Shown piece by piece: positions 1 to 8,194 of a stretch of DNA of 64,000 bases; position 1 is the first letter of the stretch, and each line of letters starts with the position of its first letter. Where the stretch lies: assembly GCA_041071465.1 (NCBI GenBank), contig CP163498.1, positions 4,978,001 through 5,042,000 on the forward strand, written 5' to 3'. The DNA is from Pseudomonas putida. Lineage in GTDB: Bacteria > Pseudomonadota > Gammaproteobacteria > Pseudomonadales > Pseudomonadaceae. The position numbers were made by a program, and so were the translations under genes. Under the pieces are notes generated by a model that had not been told where the DNA came from, did no database searches, and worked only from the letters and a program-made list of their open reading frames with translations.

Positions 1-1
1 G

Positions 2-166
2 CACGATGCGCAAATGATCGCCCGCATAGCGCCGGCTGCGATGATCTTCGTGCCCAGTCAGGGCGGCATCAGCCACAACCCGCGCGAGTTTACCGCTGAC
101 GATCACCTCGTTCAGGGGGCGCAGGTGTTGCTGGATGTCGTGAGCCATCGCCTGGCCCACACCTGA
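2..166 (+). CDS. C-terminal end of an M20-family Zn-dependent hydrolase (partial)
   Basis: Only the last 54 codons are present; the gene begins before the window and ends at the TGA at 164-166. The tail reads DAQMIARIAPAAMIFVPS, then GGISHNPRE, then a short helix. This is the usual closing block of the allantoate amidohydrolase / N-carbamoyl-amino-acid amidohydrolase branch of the M20 metallopeptidases, where the SHNPxE segment lies near the active site. The next gene, 78 bases on, is diaminopropionate ammonia-lyase. The pair recalls the E. coli ygeX-ygeY neighbourhood, where an M20 enzyme also accompanies that lyase, so a role in releasing amino groups from the same substrate family is likely. 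The exact substrate cannot be told from the tail. Confidence 0.75.
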   Translation, partial: HDAQMIARIAPAAMIFVPSQGGISHNPREFTADDHLVQGAQVLLDVVSHRLAHT

Positions 167-244
167 TATTCATTGAAAAAACCGCCCACGGCAGTTTGGC
201 TGCAGCGGCATGGGCTTGCTGATACTTGTAGAACGGAGTGCTGC

Positions 245-1450
245 ATGTTTGTTTCCAACCCCAAGGCTGGCCGCCAGCCATACCCACAAGCGTTGCGAAC
301 TGTGATGAGCATTGCCAAGGCCGAAGAAAGCCGCCAGTGGCTGACCGGTTGGTCGTGCCTGAATGCTGGGGCCACGCCGCTGTACGGTTTGCCTGACCTG
401 GCCGCAGAACTGGGCATAGCCCAGCTGTCGGTCAAGGATGAATCGGTGCGCTCGGTGCTCGGTAGCTTCAAGGCCCTTGGGGCGCCGATCGCCTTGGTTC
501 GGTTGATTCTGCGAACCTTCCCCGAACAGCCTTTCGCGCCCCATGGGTTGCTGGAGGGCCATTATGCTGATCTGCTGGCCGGCTTCACCGTCGTCAGTGC
601 CACTGATGGCAACCATGGCAAAGGCCTGGCGGCAGCAGCACACAGCATAGGCTGTCGCTGCGTGATCGTGCTGCACGCCAATGTCAGCATCGAGCGTGAG
701 CAGGCGATTGCCGCCTACGGCGCACAGATCGTGCGGGTTGCCGGCAACTATGACAAGTCGGTCGAGCACGCCGCCGTGCTGGCGGCGAGCAATGGCTGGA
801 CCGTGGTTTCTGATACCTCGTATGAAGGCTATGAGGAGATCCCGCGCGACGTGATGCAAGGCTACGCAACCATCGCCGCGGAAATCATCGAAGCCACCGT
901 CGGGCAGCCACCGTTCACTCATGTGTTCCTGCAGGGCGGGGTAGGTGGCTTGGCAGCTGGCATCGTCAGCTACCTGTGGGAACACTTCGGCGAGCAGCGC
1001 CCGCTGTTTGTCATGGTCGAACCCGAGCAGGCCGACTGCCTGTACCAAAGTGCGATGCTTGGCAAGCCGGCCAGGGCTGTTGGCTCGGTGGACTCGGTCA
1101 TGGCCGGCCTGGCCTGTGGCGAGACATCGCCCCTGGCATGGCGCTTCCTGGAGCCGAGCATCGATTGTTTCATGACCATCAGCGACGACGAGGCCGTGGC
1201 CGCCATGCGCCGCCTGTCAGCCGGCAGCGTTCGTGACATTCCGTTGATCGCGGGTGAGTCAGGTGTGGCCGGGCTGGCTGGGCTGGCCCGCCTGGTCAAG
1301 GACTCGGGCGCAGCCGCCAGCCTGGGGGTCGGTAGAAATGCCCGCATTCTCTTCATCAACACCGAAGGTGCCACCGCCCCCGGCGTTTACGCCGAGCTGT
1401 TGGGCGAAACGGCCGCCTCGGTGCTGGCGCGCCAGCAGTGCTGGGCCTAA
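245..1450 (+). CDS. dpaL: diaminopropionate ammonia-lyase
   Basis: A PLP-dependent fold-type II enzyme of 401 residues that would convert 2,3-diaminopropionate to pyruvate and two ammonia. The segment SVKDESVRSVLGSFKALGA carries the Schiff-base lysine (K76), and the SATDGNHGKGLA block around residue 120 binds the substrate carboxylate; GGVGG further on is the phosphate-binding glycine loop. An in-frame ATG exists at 173, but the one at 245 follows a GGAG at a normal distance and starts at the expected family N-terminus (MFVSNPKAG). It lies just behind the M20 hydrolase on the same strand, so the two are probably co-transcribed. It ends 12 bases from the stop of the convergent MFS gene, and I see no terminator hairpin between them. 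Confidence 0.88.
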   Translation: MFVSNPKAGRQPYPQALRTVMSIAKAEESRQWLTGWSCLNAGATPLYGLPDLAAELGIAQLSVKDESVRSVLGSFKALGAPIALVRLILRTFPEQPFAPHGLLEGHYADLLAGFTVVSATDGNHGKGLAAAAHSIGCRCVIVLHANVSIEREQAIAAYGAQIVRVAGNYDKSVEHAAVLAASNGWTVVSDTSYEGYEEIPRDVMQGYATIAAEIIEATVGQPPFTHVFLQGGVGGLAAGIVSYLWEHFGEQRPLFVMVEPEQADCLYQSAMLGKPARAVGSVDSVMAGLACGETSPLAWRFLEPSIDCFMTISDDEAVAAMRRLSAGSVRDIPLIAGESGVAGLAGLARLVKDSGAAASLGVGRNARILFINTEGATAPGVYAELLGETAASVLARQQCWA

Positions 1451-1462
1451 CGACCGGATGTT

Positions 1463-2647
1463 TCAGTGGCCGCCTTTCATCCGCCGTGCCAACAGGTAGA
1501 TACCCAGGCCAACCAGCGCCGTCGCCGCGCCGATGAACCCGGTACTGGTCCAGCCCATACCGGCAGTGATCGCCATGCCGCCCAGCCATGGCCCCAGTGC
1601 ATTGGCCAGGTTGAACGCCGCATGGTTCGACGCGGCGGCCAGGCTTGGCGCTTCATGAGCAATGTCCATCAGGCGGATCTGCAGCGGTGCGGCCAGGGCG
1701 ATCATGGTACCCACCAGGCCGATGCCCAGCAGCAGGCTCCACAGCGCTTGGGCGGCGAAGGTGAAGAACAGCAGCACGGCAATCGACCACATCAACACCA
1801 GCCCCACCGCGCGGAATTGCAGGCGGTCGAACAGTTTGCCGCCCGCGATGTTGCCGACGATGCCGCCAACACCGAACGCCGCCAGGCCGAACGGAATCCA
1901 CTGCGGCGAGACCTGGGTCACTTGCAGCATGGTCGGCGCCAGGTAGCTGAACACGCAGAACATGCCGGCAAAGCCGATGGAAGCGATGGCCAGCGCCATC
2001 CATACCTGCGGGAGGGTAAAGGCCTGCAGTTCCTTGCGTGGGTCGCTGCGTACTTCGTCGTGACGCTGGGGCACGAAACGCCAGACCAGGGCGATGGTGC
2101 ACAGGGCAATCGCGCCGACCAGCACGAAGGCCGAACGCCAGCCGAAATACTGGCCCAGGAACGTGGCCACCGGGTTGCCGAGCAACATGGCCAGGGTCAG
2201 GCCCATCATCACCCGAGCGACGGCACCTGCACGTTGATCTTTGGCCACCATGCTCGAGGCCACCACAGCCGCAATGCCGAAGTAGGCGCCGTGGGGCAGG
2301 CCACTGATGAAGCGGAAGGCGACCAGGCCGCCGAACGAGGGGGCGAAGGCCGTGGCCAGGTTGCCCAAGGCATACAGCAGCATCAACAGCAGCAGCATGT
2401 GCTTGCGCAGCAGTTTGGCACCGAGAATCGCCAGGGTAGGGGCGCCGACCATCACCCCCAATGCATAGGCGCTGATGGCATGGCCCACCTGTGGCTCGCT
2501 CAACTGCAGGTTGCTGGCTATGTCGGGCATCAGGCCCATGATGGCGAATTCGCCGGTGCCGATGGCGAAGCTGCCCAGCGCCATGGCGGCTTCCATCTTG
2601 GCGACGGTGCTTTTACTGGCGAGCGGGGGGAGTTCCTGGACTGACAT
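1463..2647 (-). CDS. MFS transporter (sugar/drug efflux, AraJ/YdhP-like)
   Basis: The 394-residue product has the twelve hydrophobic segments of a major facilitator. It opens with GSFAIGTGEFAIMGLMPDIA, the N-terminal helix signature of the AraJ/SotB/YdhP DHA1 branch. A loop between helices 2 and 3 contains GAKLLRKHM, a weak form of the MFS motif A. Such exporters release sugars or small toxic compounds using the proton gradient. The ATG at 2647 follows an AGGGAT. Thirteen to 35 bases upstream is an inverted-repeat stretch that resembles a Cra/FruR-type operator (listed separately). The gene stands alone, convergent with dpaL; its substrate is unknown. Confidence 0.82.
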   Translation of the reverse strand: MSVQELPPLASKSTVAKMEAAMALGSFAIGTGEFAIMGLMPDIASNLQLSEPQVGHAISAYALGVMVGAPTLAILGAKLLRKHMLLLLMLLYALGNLATAFAPSFGGLVAFRFISGLPHGAYFGIAAVVASSMVAKDQRAGAVARVMMGLTLAMLLGNPVATFLGQYFGWRSAFVLVGAIALCTIALVWRFVPQRHDEVRSDPRKELQAFTLPQVWMALAIASIGFAGMFCVFSYLAPTMLQVTQVSPQWIPFGLAAFGVGGIVGNIAGGKLFDRLQFRAVGLVLMWSIAVLLFFTFAAQALWSLLLGIGLVGTMIALAAPLQIRLMDIAHEAPSLAAASNHAAFNLANALGPWLGGMAITAGMGWTSTGFIGAATALVGLGIYLLARRMKGGH

Positions 2648-2667
2648 CTGTATCCCTATTGAAACAT

Positions 2668-2681
2668 GCTGAAACGTTCAA
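2668..2681. promoter_or_regulatory. operator-like palindrome upstream of the MFS gene
   Basis: GCTGAAACGTTCAA lies about 20 bases before the MFS start codon. It resembles the LacI-family (Cra/FruR) operator GCTGAAACGTTTCA but lacks one T. A second TTGAA at 2659-2663 pairs with TTCAA at 2677-2681. This is a motif resemblance only. Confidence 0.3.
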
Positions 2682-2753
2682 GGCGGGATCATAGTCAATC
2701 TGTGACTGCAACGTCGAGGACGCTGGACGGCTATTCAGCGTGTCGGGGGGCAA

Positions 2754-3224
2754 TCACAGTGTCAGCTTCTTGCTGAACTTTGTCTCCATGACAATGTGCG
2801 AAGCAGTGTGGGTCACGCCCTTGATCATGTTGATGCGGGTCAGCTCGGCATTCAGCTCCCCCAGCGTGTGGGTGGTCAGGTGGATGATGAAGTCCATTTC
2901 ACCCGACACCGCATACACCGCCTGCACCGAGTCCATCTTGCGCAAAGTGGTCATCACGTCGGTGTAGCTCTTGTTGCTGCATGAAGTCATGGTGAAGCAG
3001 TTGATCACTTGCTGCAGCTTGTCCTGGTCGATGCGCACGCTGTAGCCGGTGATGACCCCGGCGTTTTCCAAGCGGTTGATGCGCTCCTGCACCGCAGAAC
3101 GCGACACGCCCAGCTTGCGCGCCAGCGAGGCGGTGGGCTCGCGGGCGTTGGCCTGCAGCAAGGCCAACAGTTGCCGGTCTTTTTCGGTCAGTTTGAACAG
3201 CGCGCCGGGTGGGAGGGCGTCCAT
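2754..3224 (-). CDS. Lrp/AsnC family transcriptional regulator
   Basis: A 156-residue regulator with an N-terminal winged helix-turn-helix (residues about 12-60, with SLARKLGVSRSAVQERINRL as recognition region) and a C-terminal RAM/AsnC ligand domain (about 70-150, with VYAVSGEMDFIIHL). The GEMD-type turn is where amino-acid effectors bind in Lrp proteins. The ATG at 3224 follows CAGGAACC at a suitable distance. It is the last gene of a minus-strand run holding an amino-acid ABC transporter and an FAD oxidase, 21 bases after the oxidase stop. It very likely controls that run in response to its amine or amino-acid substrate. Confidence 0.88.
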   Translation of the reverse strand: MDALPPGALFKLTEKDRQLLALLQANAREPTASLARKLGVSRSAVQERINRLENAGVITGYSVRIDQDKLQQVINCFTMTSCSNKSYTDVMTTLRKMDSVQAVYAVSGEMDFIIHLTTHTLGELNAELTRINMIKGVTHTASHIVMETKFSKKLTL

Positions 3225-3245
3225 GGTGGTTCCTGGTGATTGCTC

Positions 3246-4541
3246 TTAGTGGTTGTACTGCGCGCGGGCTTCCTGGAACTTGTCCATCAGCTTCAGGCCG
3301 GCATACACCGTTTGCGCCGCCGCTGGCCCGAACGGCCCGCCGTTCCATTCCAGGCCGTAGGCGTCGAACAGGCGGTAGCGGTCACTTTCGTTACAGACTG
3401 CCTCGGCGATTACCCGTGCACCCACGGGTGCGGTGTTCATACCATGGCCCCCAAATGAAGTACAGGCCCACAACCCCGGGCCCAGAGGGCCGATGTGCGG
3501 CATCTTGTGGCGGGCGTAACCCATCAGCCCAGACCAGGCCTTGGCGATTTTCAAACCCTGCAGTTGTGGGTACACGCTAAGGATGTCACGGGTCAGCAAC
3601 TGCCCCAGGCGCTGTTCGTCCTGCAGGTTGCGCGTGGTGATATGGCCACCCCACAGCAGGCGGTCACCCTCGACGATGCGGTAGTAGTCCGAGGCGCGAC
3701 GGTTGTCGCCCACTGCGTCTGTAGTACGTACTACATCGCGCAGGCGCTCACCCAGGTGCTCGGTCAGCACCACGTACGTGGCAATCGGCAGAAACGCACG
3801 GCGCAACTGGCCAAACTCAGGGCCGCCGTAGCCGCCGCAGCAGTACACCACATCGCTGCAGCTGACCGCCCCCTGGGCGGTGACCACCCGATGGTGGCCG
3901 GCCTTGCGTTCCACCCGCAGCATTGGCGATTGTTCGTGTATGCGGCCACCGGCCAGCTCGACCAACTCGGCCAGGCCCAGGCAGTAGTTCAGCGGGTGGA
4001 AGTGAAAGCCATGGCTATCACGCAGCCCCTGGAAGTAGCGGTCGGTGTTCAGACGGCTGCGCAGCGCCTGGGTATCGAGGTACTCCATGTCGAAATTGAA
4101 GTCGCGGGCCATGCGGTCGCGGGTGCGCTGCAGGTTGTCGGCGTCGTCGTAGCGCACCACGCTGAGTTTGCCGGTGGTTGCCGCGCAGCCTGGCAGTTGG
4201 TGGCGGGCGATGGTGTCGCGGACGATATCGACCCCCTCCAGCGACAGCCGGAACAGCGCCGCGGCGGTCTGCTTGCCGCAGCGCCGCTCGATCGCCGACA
4301 GCCCTTCGGACCAGCCTTGCAGCACGAAGCCGCCATTGCGCCCGGAGGCGCCCCAGGCCACCCGTGCCGCCTCCAGCAACACCACCGAGCGCCCGCGCAT
4401 CAGCAGCTCGCGGGCCAGGCTAAGGCCTGCCAGGCCGCCACCGATCACGCACACATCGGCGCGGCTTTCACCTGTCAGTGCCGGGCGCAGGGGGGCAGCG
4501 CGCATGGTCCCGGTGTAGTAGTTATTGCTGTAGCTGGACAT
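3246..4541 (-). CDS. FAD-dependent amine/amino-acid oxidoreductase (PuuB/DadA-like)
   Basis: About 431 residues from the ATG at 4541, which follows AAAAGGA; in-frame ATGs at 4553 and 4586 are possible alternatives. The N-terminus has the Rossmann motif VCVIGGGLAGLSLARELLMR and then VVLLEAARVAWGASGRNGG, which is close to gamma-glutamylputrescine oxidase PuuB. Near the end are GLMGYARHKMPHIGPLG and FGGHGMNTAPVGARVIAE, the C-terminal FAD-binding strand of the DAO family. It would oxidatively deaminate an amine or secondary amino acid, giving an aldehyde or imine, ammonia and a reduced acceptor. It follows the ABC transporter genes and precedes the Lrp gene, so the operon probably imports and oxidises one compound. 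Confidence 0.82.
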   Translation of the reverse strand: MSSYSNNYYTGTMRAAPLRPALTGESRADVCVIGGGLAGLSLARELLMRGRSVVLLEAARVAWGASGRNGGFVLQGWSEGLSAIERRCGKQTAAALFRLSLEGVDIVRDTIARHQLPGCAATTGKLSVVRYDDADNLQRTRDRMARDFNFDMEYLDTQALRSRLNTDRYFQGLRDSHGFHFHPLNYCLGLAELVELAGGRIHEQSPMLRVERKAGHHRVVTAQGAVSCSDVVYCCGGYGGPEFGQLRRAFLPIATYVVLTEHLGERLRDVVRTTDAVGDNRRASDYYRIVEGDRLLWGGHITTRNLQDEQRLGQLLTRDILSVYPQLQGLKIAKAWSGLMGYARHKMPHIGPLGPGLWACTSFGGHGMNTAPVGARVIAEAVCNESDRYRLFDAYGLEWNGGPFGPAAAQTVYAGLKLMDKFQEARAQYNH

Positions 4542-4638
4542 CGGCTGGGTCATCCTTTTGCTGGGAGCTGTACGTTTTGCGGGCATGAGGGTGCCGCACG
4601 CCCTTCAAGGGAAGGGCGCTGGCCTGCGGGTCTGGGGG

Positions 4639-5478
4639 TTACTGCACTTGCGTGAGGTCGGCGCCGTACCACTTCTCGGACAGCTGTTTCAGCGTACCGT
4701 CGGCCTTCATGCCCTCGACCGCCTTGGCCAGTTCGGCGTTGAAGGCGTCGTCGCCCTTGTCGGTGGCGATGGCCAGTGGCTCGTAGTAGGCGGGCTTGCC
4801 CTGCACGGGGGTGATCGGGTATCCAGCCTTGATCGCACCCATGACGGTTGGCAGTGCCGACAAGGTGGCATCCAGGCGGGTGCCGTTGCCCATGCGCAGG
4901 TCGTCCAGCGGGCCCATGCTGTCGCCATAGGTCTGCACTTCGCCTGGCTCTACGCTGTAGCTGAAGGCTGGCACATCCGCTGCGTCGATTTTCAGCCGGC
5001 GGTTGATGTAGTCCTCGGAAGTGGTACCGGCCTCGACGCCGATGGTCTTGCCGTTAAGGTCGGCAGTGTTGCTCCCGGCGGCGTCCTTGTGCACGGCGAA
5101 GACGTAGGGGGTGTAGTAGTAGATGGCCGGGAAGTCGAGCACCCGGCCACGCTCGGTGGTGGGGGTCATCGAACCGACCGACAGGTCCCAGCGGCTGGCC
5201 CAGCGCCCTGCCGTGATGATGCCGTACTCGGGGGTGACGAAGGCCACTTGGGTGCCCAGGCGTTTGCCGATCTCGTTGGCTACATCGATGTCGAAGCCCT
5301 TGAGGGTATTGTCCTCGCCAAGGAACGACTGCGGTGGCCAGTTGGCGGCGGTGGCCACGTTCATGACCTTGCTCTGGTGGATGCGGTCAAGGGTGGCACC
5401 GGCCCAGGCGGCGCCGGCCATCAGGGTCAGGCTGCCGGCAACGGCGGTGAGTGCGAACAAGCGTGCGACTGGGTTCAT
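4639..5478 (-). CDS. polar amino-acid ABC transporter, periplasmic binding protein
   Basis: 279 residues from the ATG at 5478, which follows CCGGAGAC. A signal peptide (MNPVARLFALTAVAGSLTLM, cleaved after AAWA) starts the protein. The mature part has the SBP_bac_3 pattern: NWPPQSFLGEDNTLKGFDID for the first ligand lobe, DLSVGSMTPTTERGRVLDFP for the loop that contacts the ligand, and IGVEAGTTSEDYINR for the second lobe. It delivers an amino acid, opine or amine to the membrane complex encoded just upstream. An upstream in-frame extension to 5607 has no ribosome site and would bury the signal peptide, so I reject it. Confidence 0.86.
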   Translation of the reverse strand: MNPVARLFALTAVAGSLTLMAGAAWAGATLDRIHQSKVMNVATAANWPPQSFLGEDNTLKGFDIDVANEIGKRLGTQVAFVTPEYGIITAGRWASRWDLSVGSMTPTTERGRVLDFPAIYYYTPYVFAVHKDAAGSNTADLNGKTIGVEAGTTSEDYINRRLKIDAADVPAFSYSVEPGEVQTYGDSMGPLDDLRMGNGTRLDATLSALPTVMGAIKAGYPITPVQGKPAYYEPLAIATDKGDDAFNAELAKAVEGMKADGTLKQLSEKWYGADLTQVQ

Positions 5479-5539
5479 TCGGTAAGTCTCCGGGCATGCA
5501 ATTGTTGTTGTGGTGTTGGCACAGCGGTAGACACAGGCC

Positions 5540-6307
5540 TCAATGACTGAGGATCTGCGAGAGGAACTCCCTGGCACGTGCGTGGCGCGGGTTGTCGAAA
5601 AACGCATTGGGCTGGCCTTGTTCGATCACCTGGCCCTGGTCCATGAAGATGATGCGGTCGGCCACCCGGCGGGCGAAGCCCATTTCGTGGGTAACGCACA
5701 GCATGGTGATGCCGTCCTGGGCCAGCTCGCCCATGACGTCGAGCACTTCCTTGACCATTTCCGGGTCCAGCGCCGAGGTGGGTTCGTCGAACAGCATGAT
5801 GCGTGGTTTCATGCACAGCGCGCGGGCAATGGCCACGCGTTGTTGCTGGCCACCGGAAAGCTGCCCGGGGAACTTGTCGGCCTGGCTGGCGATGCGCACC
5901 CGGTCCAGGTACTCCAGCGCCAGGGCACGGGCCTGGGCCTCGCTGAGCTTGCTGACCAGGCGCGGGCCGAGCATCAGGTTTTCCAGTACGGTCAGGTGCG
6001 GGAACAGGTTGAACTGCTGGAACACCATACCCACCTGGCGGCGGATAGCCGCCACGCTGGCTGCGTCGCGGTCCAGCGGGTTGCCGGCGATCAGCACCTG
6101 GCCTTTCTGGAAGTCTTCGAGCAGGTTCAGGCAGCGGATCAATGTGGATTTGCCCGAACCGGACGGCCCACAGACCACCACGATTTCGCCACTGGCGATC
6201 TCCAGGTCTATGCCCTTGAGCACGTGAAACTCGCCGTACCATTTCTGCAGGCCACGAATCGATATGGCGGCCTGGGCGATACCGGGGGTGAAAGGTTGGT
6301 TCATCAT
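5540..6307 (-). CDS. polar amino-acid ABC transporter, ATP-binding subunit
   Basis: 255 residues, typical for the HisP/GlnQ group. It shows Walker [10 protein letters not shown], the Q-loop in VGMVFQQFNLFPHL, the signature LSGGQQQR, Walker B RIMLFDEPTSALDP and the switch histidine in VTHEMGFARR. Two adjacent ATGs (6307 and 6304) follow GAGGAG; either could be used. It sits 12 bases after the permease stop and powers import by that permease. The next gene encodes the binding protein. Confidence 0.92.
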   Translation of the reverse strand: MMNQPFTPGIAQAAISIRGLQKWYGEFHVLKGIDLEIASGEIVVVCGPSGSGKSTLIRCLNLLEDFQKGQVLIAGNPLDRDAASVAAIRRQVGMVFQQFNLFPHLTVLENLMLGPRLVSKLSEAQARALALEYLDRVRIASQADKFPGQLSGGQQQRVAIARALCMKPRIMLFDEPTSALDPEMVKEVLDVMGELAQDGITMLCVTHEMGFARRVADRIIFMDQGQVIEQGQPNAFFDNPRHARAREFLSQILSH

Positions 6308-6319
6308 GGGGCTCCTCGA

Positions 6320-7285
6320 TCAGCGATGGGCGCGGTCGAAACGTTTTTCCAGGCGCGACTGCACGGCTTCGAGCAGGATCGACAGCACCCAGTACAAGAC
6401 GGCGGCGGTGATCAACATTTCCAGGTGGCGAAACTCCGCACGGCCCTGGGTGCGGGCGAGGAACATCAGCTCCCACACACCGATCACCGACACCAGCGAG
6501 CTGTCCTTGAGCATGGAGATGAACTGGTTGCCGGTGGGCGGGATGATCAACCGCATCGACTGCGGCAGGATTACCCGGGTCATGGCCTGGAAGGGGGTCA
6601 GGCCGATCGCCCGCGAAGCTTCCCATTGCCCGCGCGGGATGCTGCTGATACCGGCGCGGAAGATTTCCGTCATGTAGGCGCCGTAGCACAGCGACAACGC
6701 CAGGATCCCCGCCGGCACGGCACCGACTACATAGCCGAGCTGGGGGATACCAAGGTAGATCAGGTAGATCTGGATCAGCAGCGGCACGCCGCGAAAGAAC
6801 GAGGTGTAGAAGCTGGCAATGGCGATGGCGAAGCCGTTGGACGACAGCCGTGCGGTTGCGCCCAGCAGCGCCAGGACGAAGGCGATGGCGATCGAGAGGG
6901 TGGACACGTAGACGGTGGTGAACACCCCTTGCGTGATCATGAAACCGACCTTGGTGGCGATGAAGCTGTAGGACAGGTCGAAGGTGTCGAAAAACAGCAG
7001 AAACAACAGCAACAGTTCGCACCAGACCGTAATCACCTGGGCCCGCAACGGAAAGCGGCCAAGGATGAACACGTTCAATACCAGGGTCACGGCCAGGGTG
7101 CCGGCCACGGCGATGTTGCGCATCAGCGGTGCCTGCAGGTCGAGCACGATCGGGCCCATCAGCCGGGCCAGGCTACCGTCGCCCACGCCGTAGAGCAGGG
7201 CGAGGGCGAAGATCACGGCGGCGGCCATACCCATGAATGCCGGGTTGTCGGTCGCGCGCGGTTTGACGATATGGTCTCTGTACAT
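6320..7285 (-). CDS. polar amino-acid ABC transporter, permease
   Basis: The ATG at 7285 follows GTGAGG and gives 321 residues; a GTG at 7300 is a weaker alternative. The C-terminal half is a HisM/GlnP permease with the EAA loop EASRAIGLTPFQAMTRVILP contacting the ATPase. The N-terminal third (about 100 residues) carries extra hydrophobic segments before the usual permease core, longer than the 220 residues of a minimal HisM protein. It is the first gene of the minus-strand operon permease, ATPase, binding protein, oxidase, Lrp. Only one permease gene is present, so it probably acts as a homodimer. Confidence 0.86.
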   Translation of the reverse strand: MYRDHIVKPRATDNPAFMGMAAAVIFALALLYGVGDGSLARLMGPIVLDLQAPLMRNIAVAGTLAVTLVLNVFILGRFPLRAQVITVWCELLLLFLLFFDTFDLSYSFIATKVGFMITQGVFTTVYVSTLSIAIAFVLALLGATARLSSNGFAIAIASFYTSFFRGVPLLIQIYLIYLGIPQLGYVVGAVPAGILALSLCYGAYMTEIFRAGISSIPRGQWEASRAIGLTPFQAMTRVILPQSMRLIIPPTGNQFISMLKDSSLVSVIGVWELMFLARTQGRAEFRHLEMLITAAVLYWVLSILLEAVQSRLEKRFDRAHR

Positions 7286-7414
7286 GGGGGCGTGCCTCAC
7301 GGAGCTGGGCTCGTTTGTTGTTGTGGGGTCATTGTAGGGAGGCGAAGCGCAGGCAAGAACCTGGCGAACTGCAATGATTCTGCTGTTTCCAATTACATTT
7401 GCTTGGGCATGAGC

Positions 7415-7460
7415 CTGACAAATGCAACAGGATGCCTGTCAGATTGTTTGCCCTGTTGCA
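7415..7460. promoter_or_regulatory. nested inverted repeats in the divergent promoter region
   Basis: Two overlapping inverted repeats lie between the ABC operon (start 7285, leftward) and the hydrolase gene (start 7535, rightward). CTGACA (7415-7420) pairs with TGTCAG (7437-7442), and TGCAACAGG (7423-7431) pairs with CCTGTTGCA (7452-7460). They could be operators or RNA stems; no T-tract follows. Confidence 0.4.
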
Positions 7461-7534
7461 GGGGTGAGTACGGATGTAGGCTTGGCAAGCGGCGTGAATA
7501 AGCGCCATACATTCGGTTCACAAGGACAACTGCG

Positions 7535-8194
7535 ATGTCGGACACCCCGCGTAACCCACTGCTCATCGACGGGCCGCTCGGCCAAATCGAGCTGTTGATC
7601 GACTACCCCGCTGGCGCACCGAAGGGGCTGGTGCTGGTCAGCCACCCGCAACCGCTGCTGGGCGGCAGCCCACGGCATATCGTGCCGCTGACCTTGGCAC
7701 GGCAGTTATGTGCAGCCGGCTGGCAAGTGGTGCGGCCGAGCTTTCGTGGGGTGGGGCAGACGCAAGGGGTGCATGACGAAGGCATCGGCGAAGCGCAGGA
7801 CTGCATTGCGGTTATTCGTCACTTCAGCCGGGAACTGCCAGAGCTGCCGCTGGCCCTGGTCGGGTTTTCCTTTGGTGCCTACGTGTTCGCGCGTGTGGCT
7901 TGTGAGCTTGAAGGGCAGCTGCAGGCGGTGGCATTGCTGGGGCTGCCGGTGGGTGATGTGCCGGGCGGGCGTTATTACGAGCCATTGCCGGTGCCTGCGG
8001 ATTGCCTGTTGCTGCATGGCGAACGGGATGAAATGGCGCCGCTGGCCAACCTGCTGCAATGGGCAGGCCCTGGCCAACGGGCGGTGTCGGTGTATGCCGG
8101 TGCCAACCACTTCTTCAAGGGCTGCCTGGGACGCGCAGTGGAGCAGGTGATCGAGCATCTGGCCCTGAAAACTGCCGGTTATCGCTCCAGGTAG
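7535..8194 (+). CDS. alpha/beta hydrolase (small CocE/dienelactone-like group)
   Basis: 219 residues after AAGGACAACTGCG. The chain has the short alpha/beta hydrolase core: LVLVSHPQPLLGG for the oxyanion region, RPSFRGVGQTQG, the nucleophile elbow GFSFGAYV (S112), LLLHGERDEMAP for the acid and YAGANHFFKG for the histidine. All three catalytic positions are present, so it should be an active esterase or thioesterase-like enzyme in the cytoplasm; no signal peptide is seen. This family is widespread in Pseudomonas without a settled function. Its end overlaps the convergent LysR gene by 16 bases. Confidence 0.75.
   Translation: MSDTPRNPLLIDGPLGQIELLIDYPAGAPKGLVLVSHPQPLLGGSPRHIVPLTLARQLCAAGWQVVRPSFRGVGQTQGVHDEGIGEAQDCIAVIRHFSRELPELPLALVGFSFGAYVFARVACELEGQLQAVALLGLPVGDVPGGRYYEPLPVPADCLLLHGERDEMAPLANLLQWAGPGQRAVSVYAGANHFFKGCLGRAVEQVIEHLALKTAGYRSR

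Noticed and set aside
1466..2644. A 392-codon plus-strand frame opposite the MFS gene
   Set aside because: Composition is dominated by Gln, His and Arg as expected for the complement of a membrane-protein gene.
5543..7501. A 652-codon open frame on the plus strand, antisense to the ABC transporter operon
   Set aside because: It is the complement of three well-supported genes in GC-rich sequence, is full of His/Gln/Asp-rich low-complexity stretches and has no family motif.
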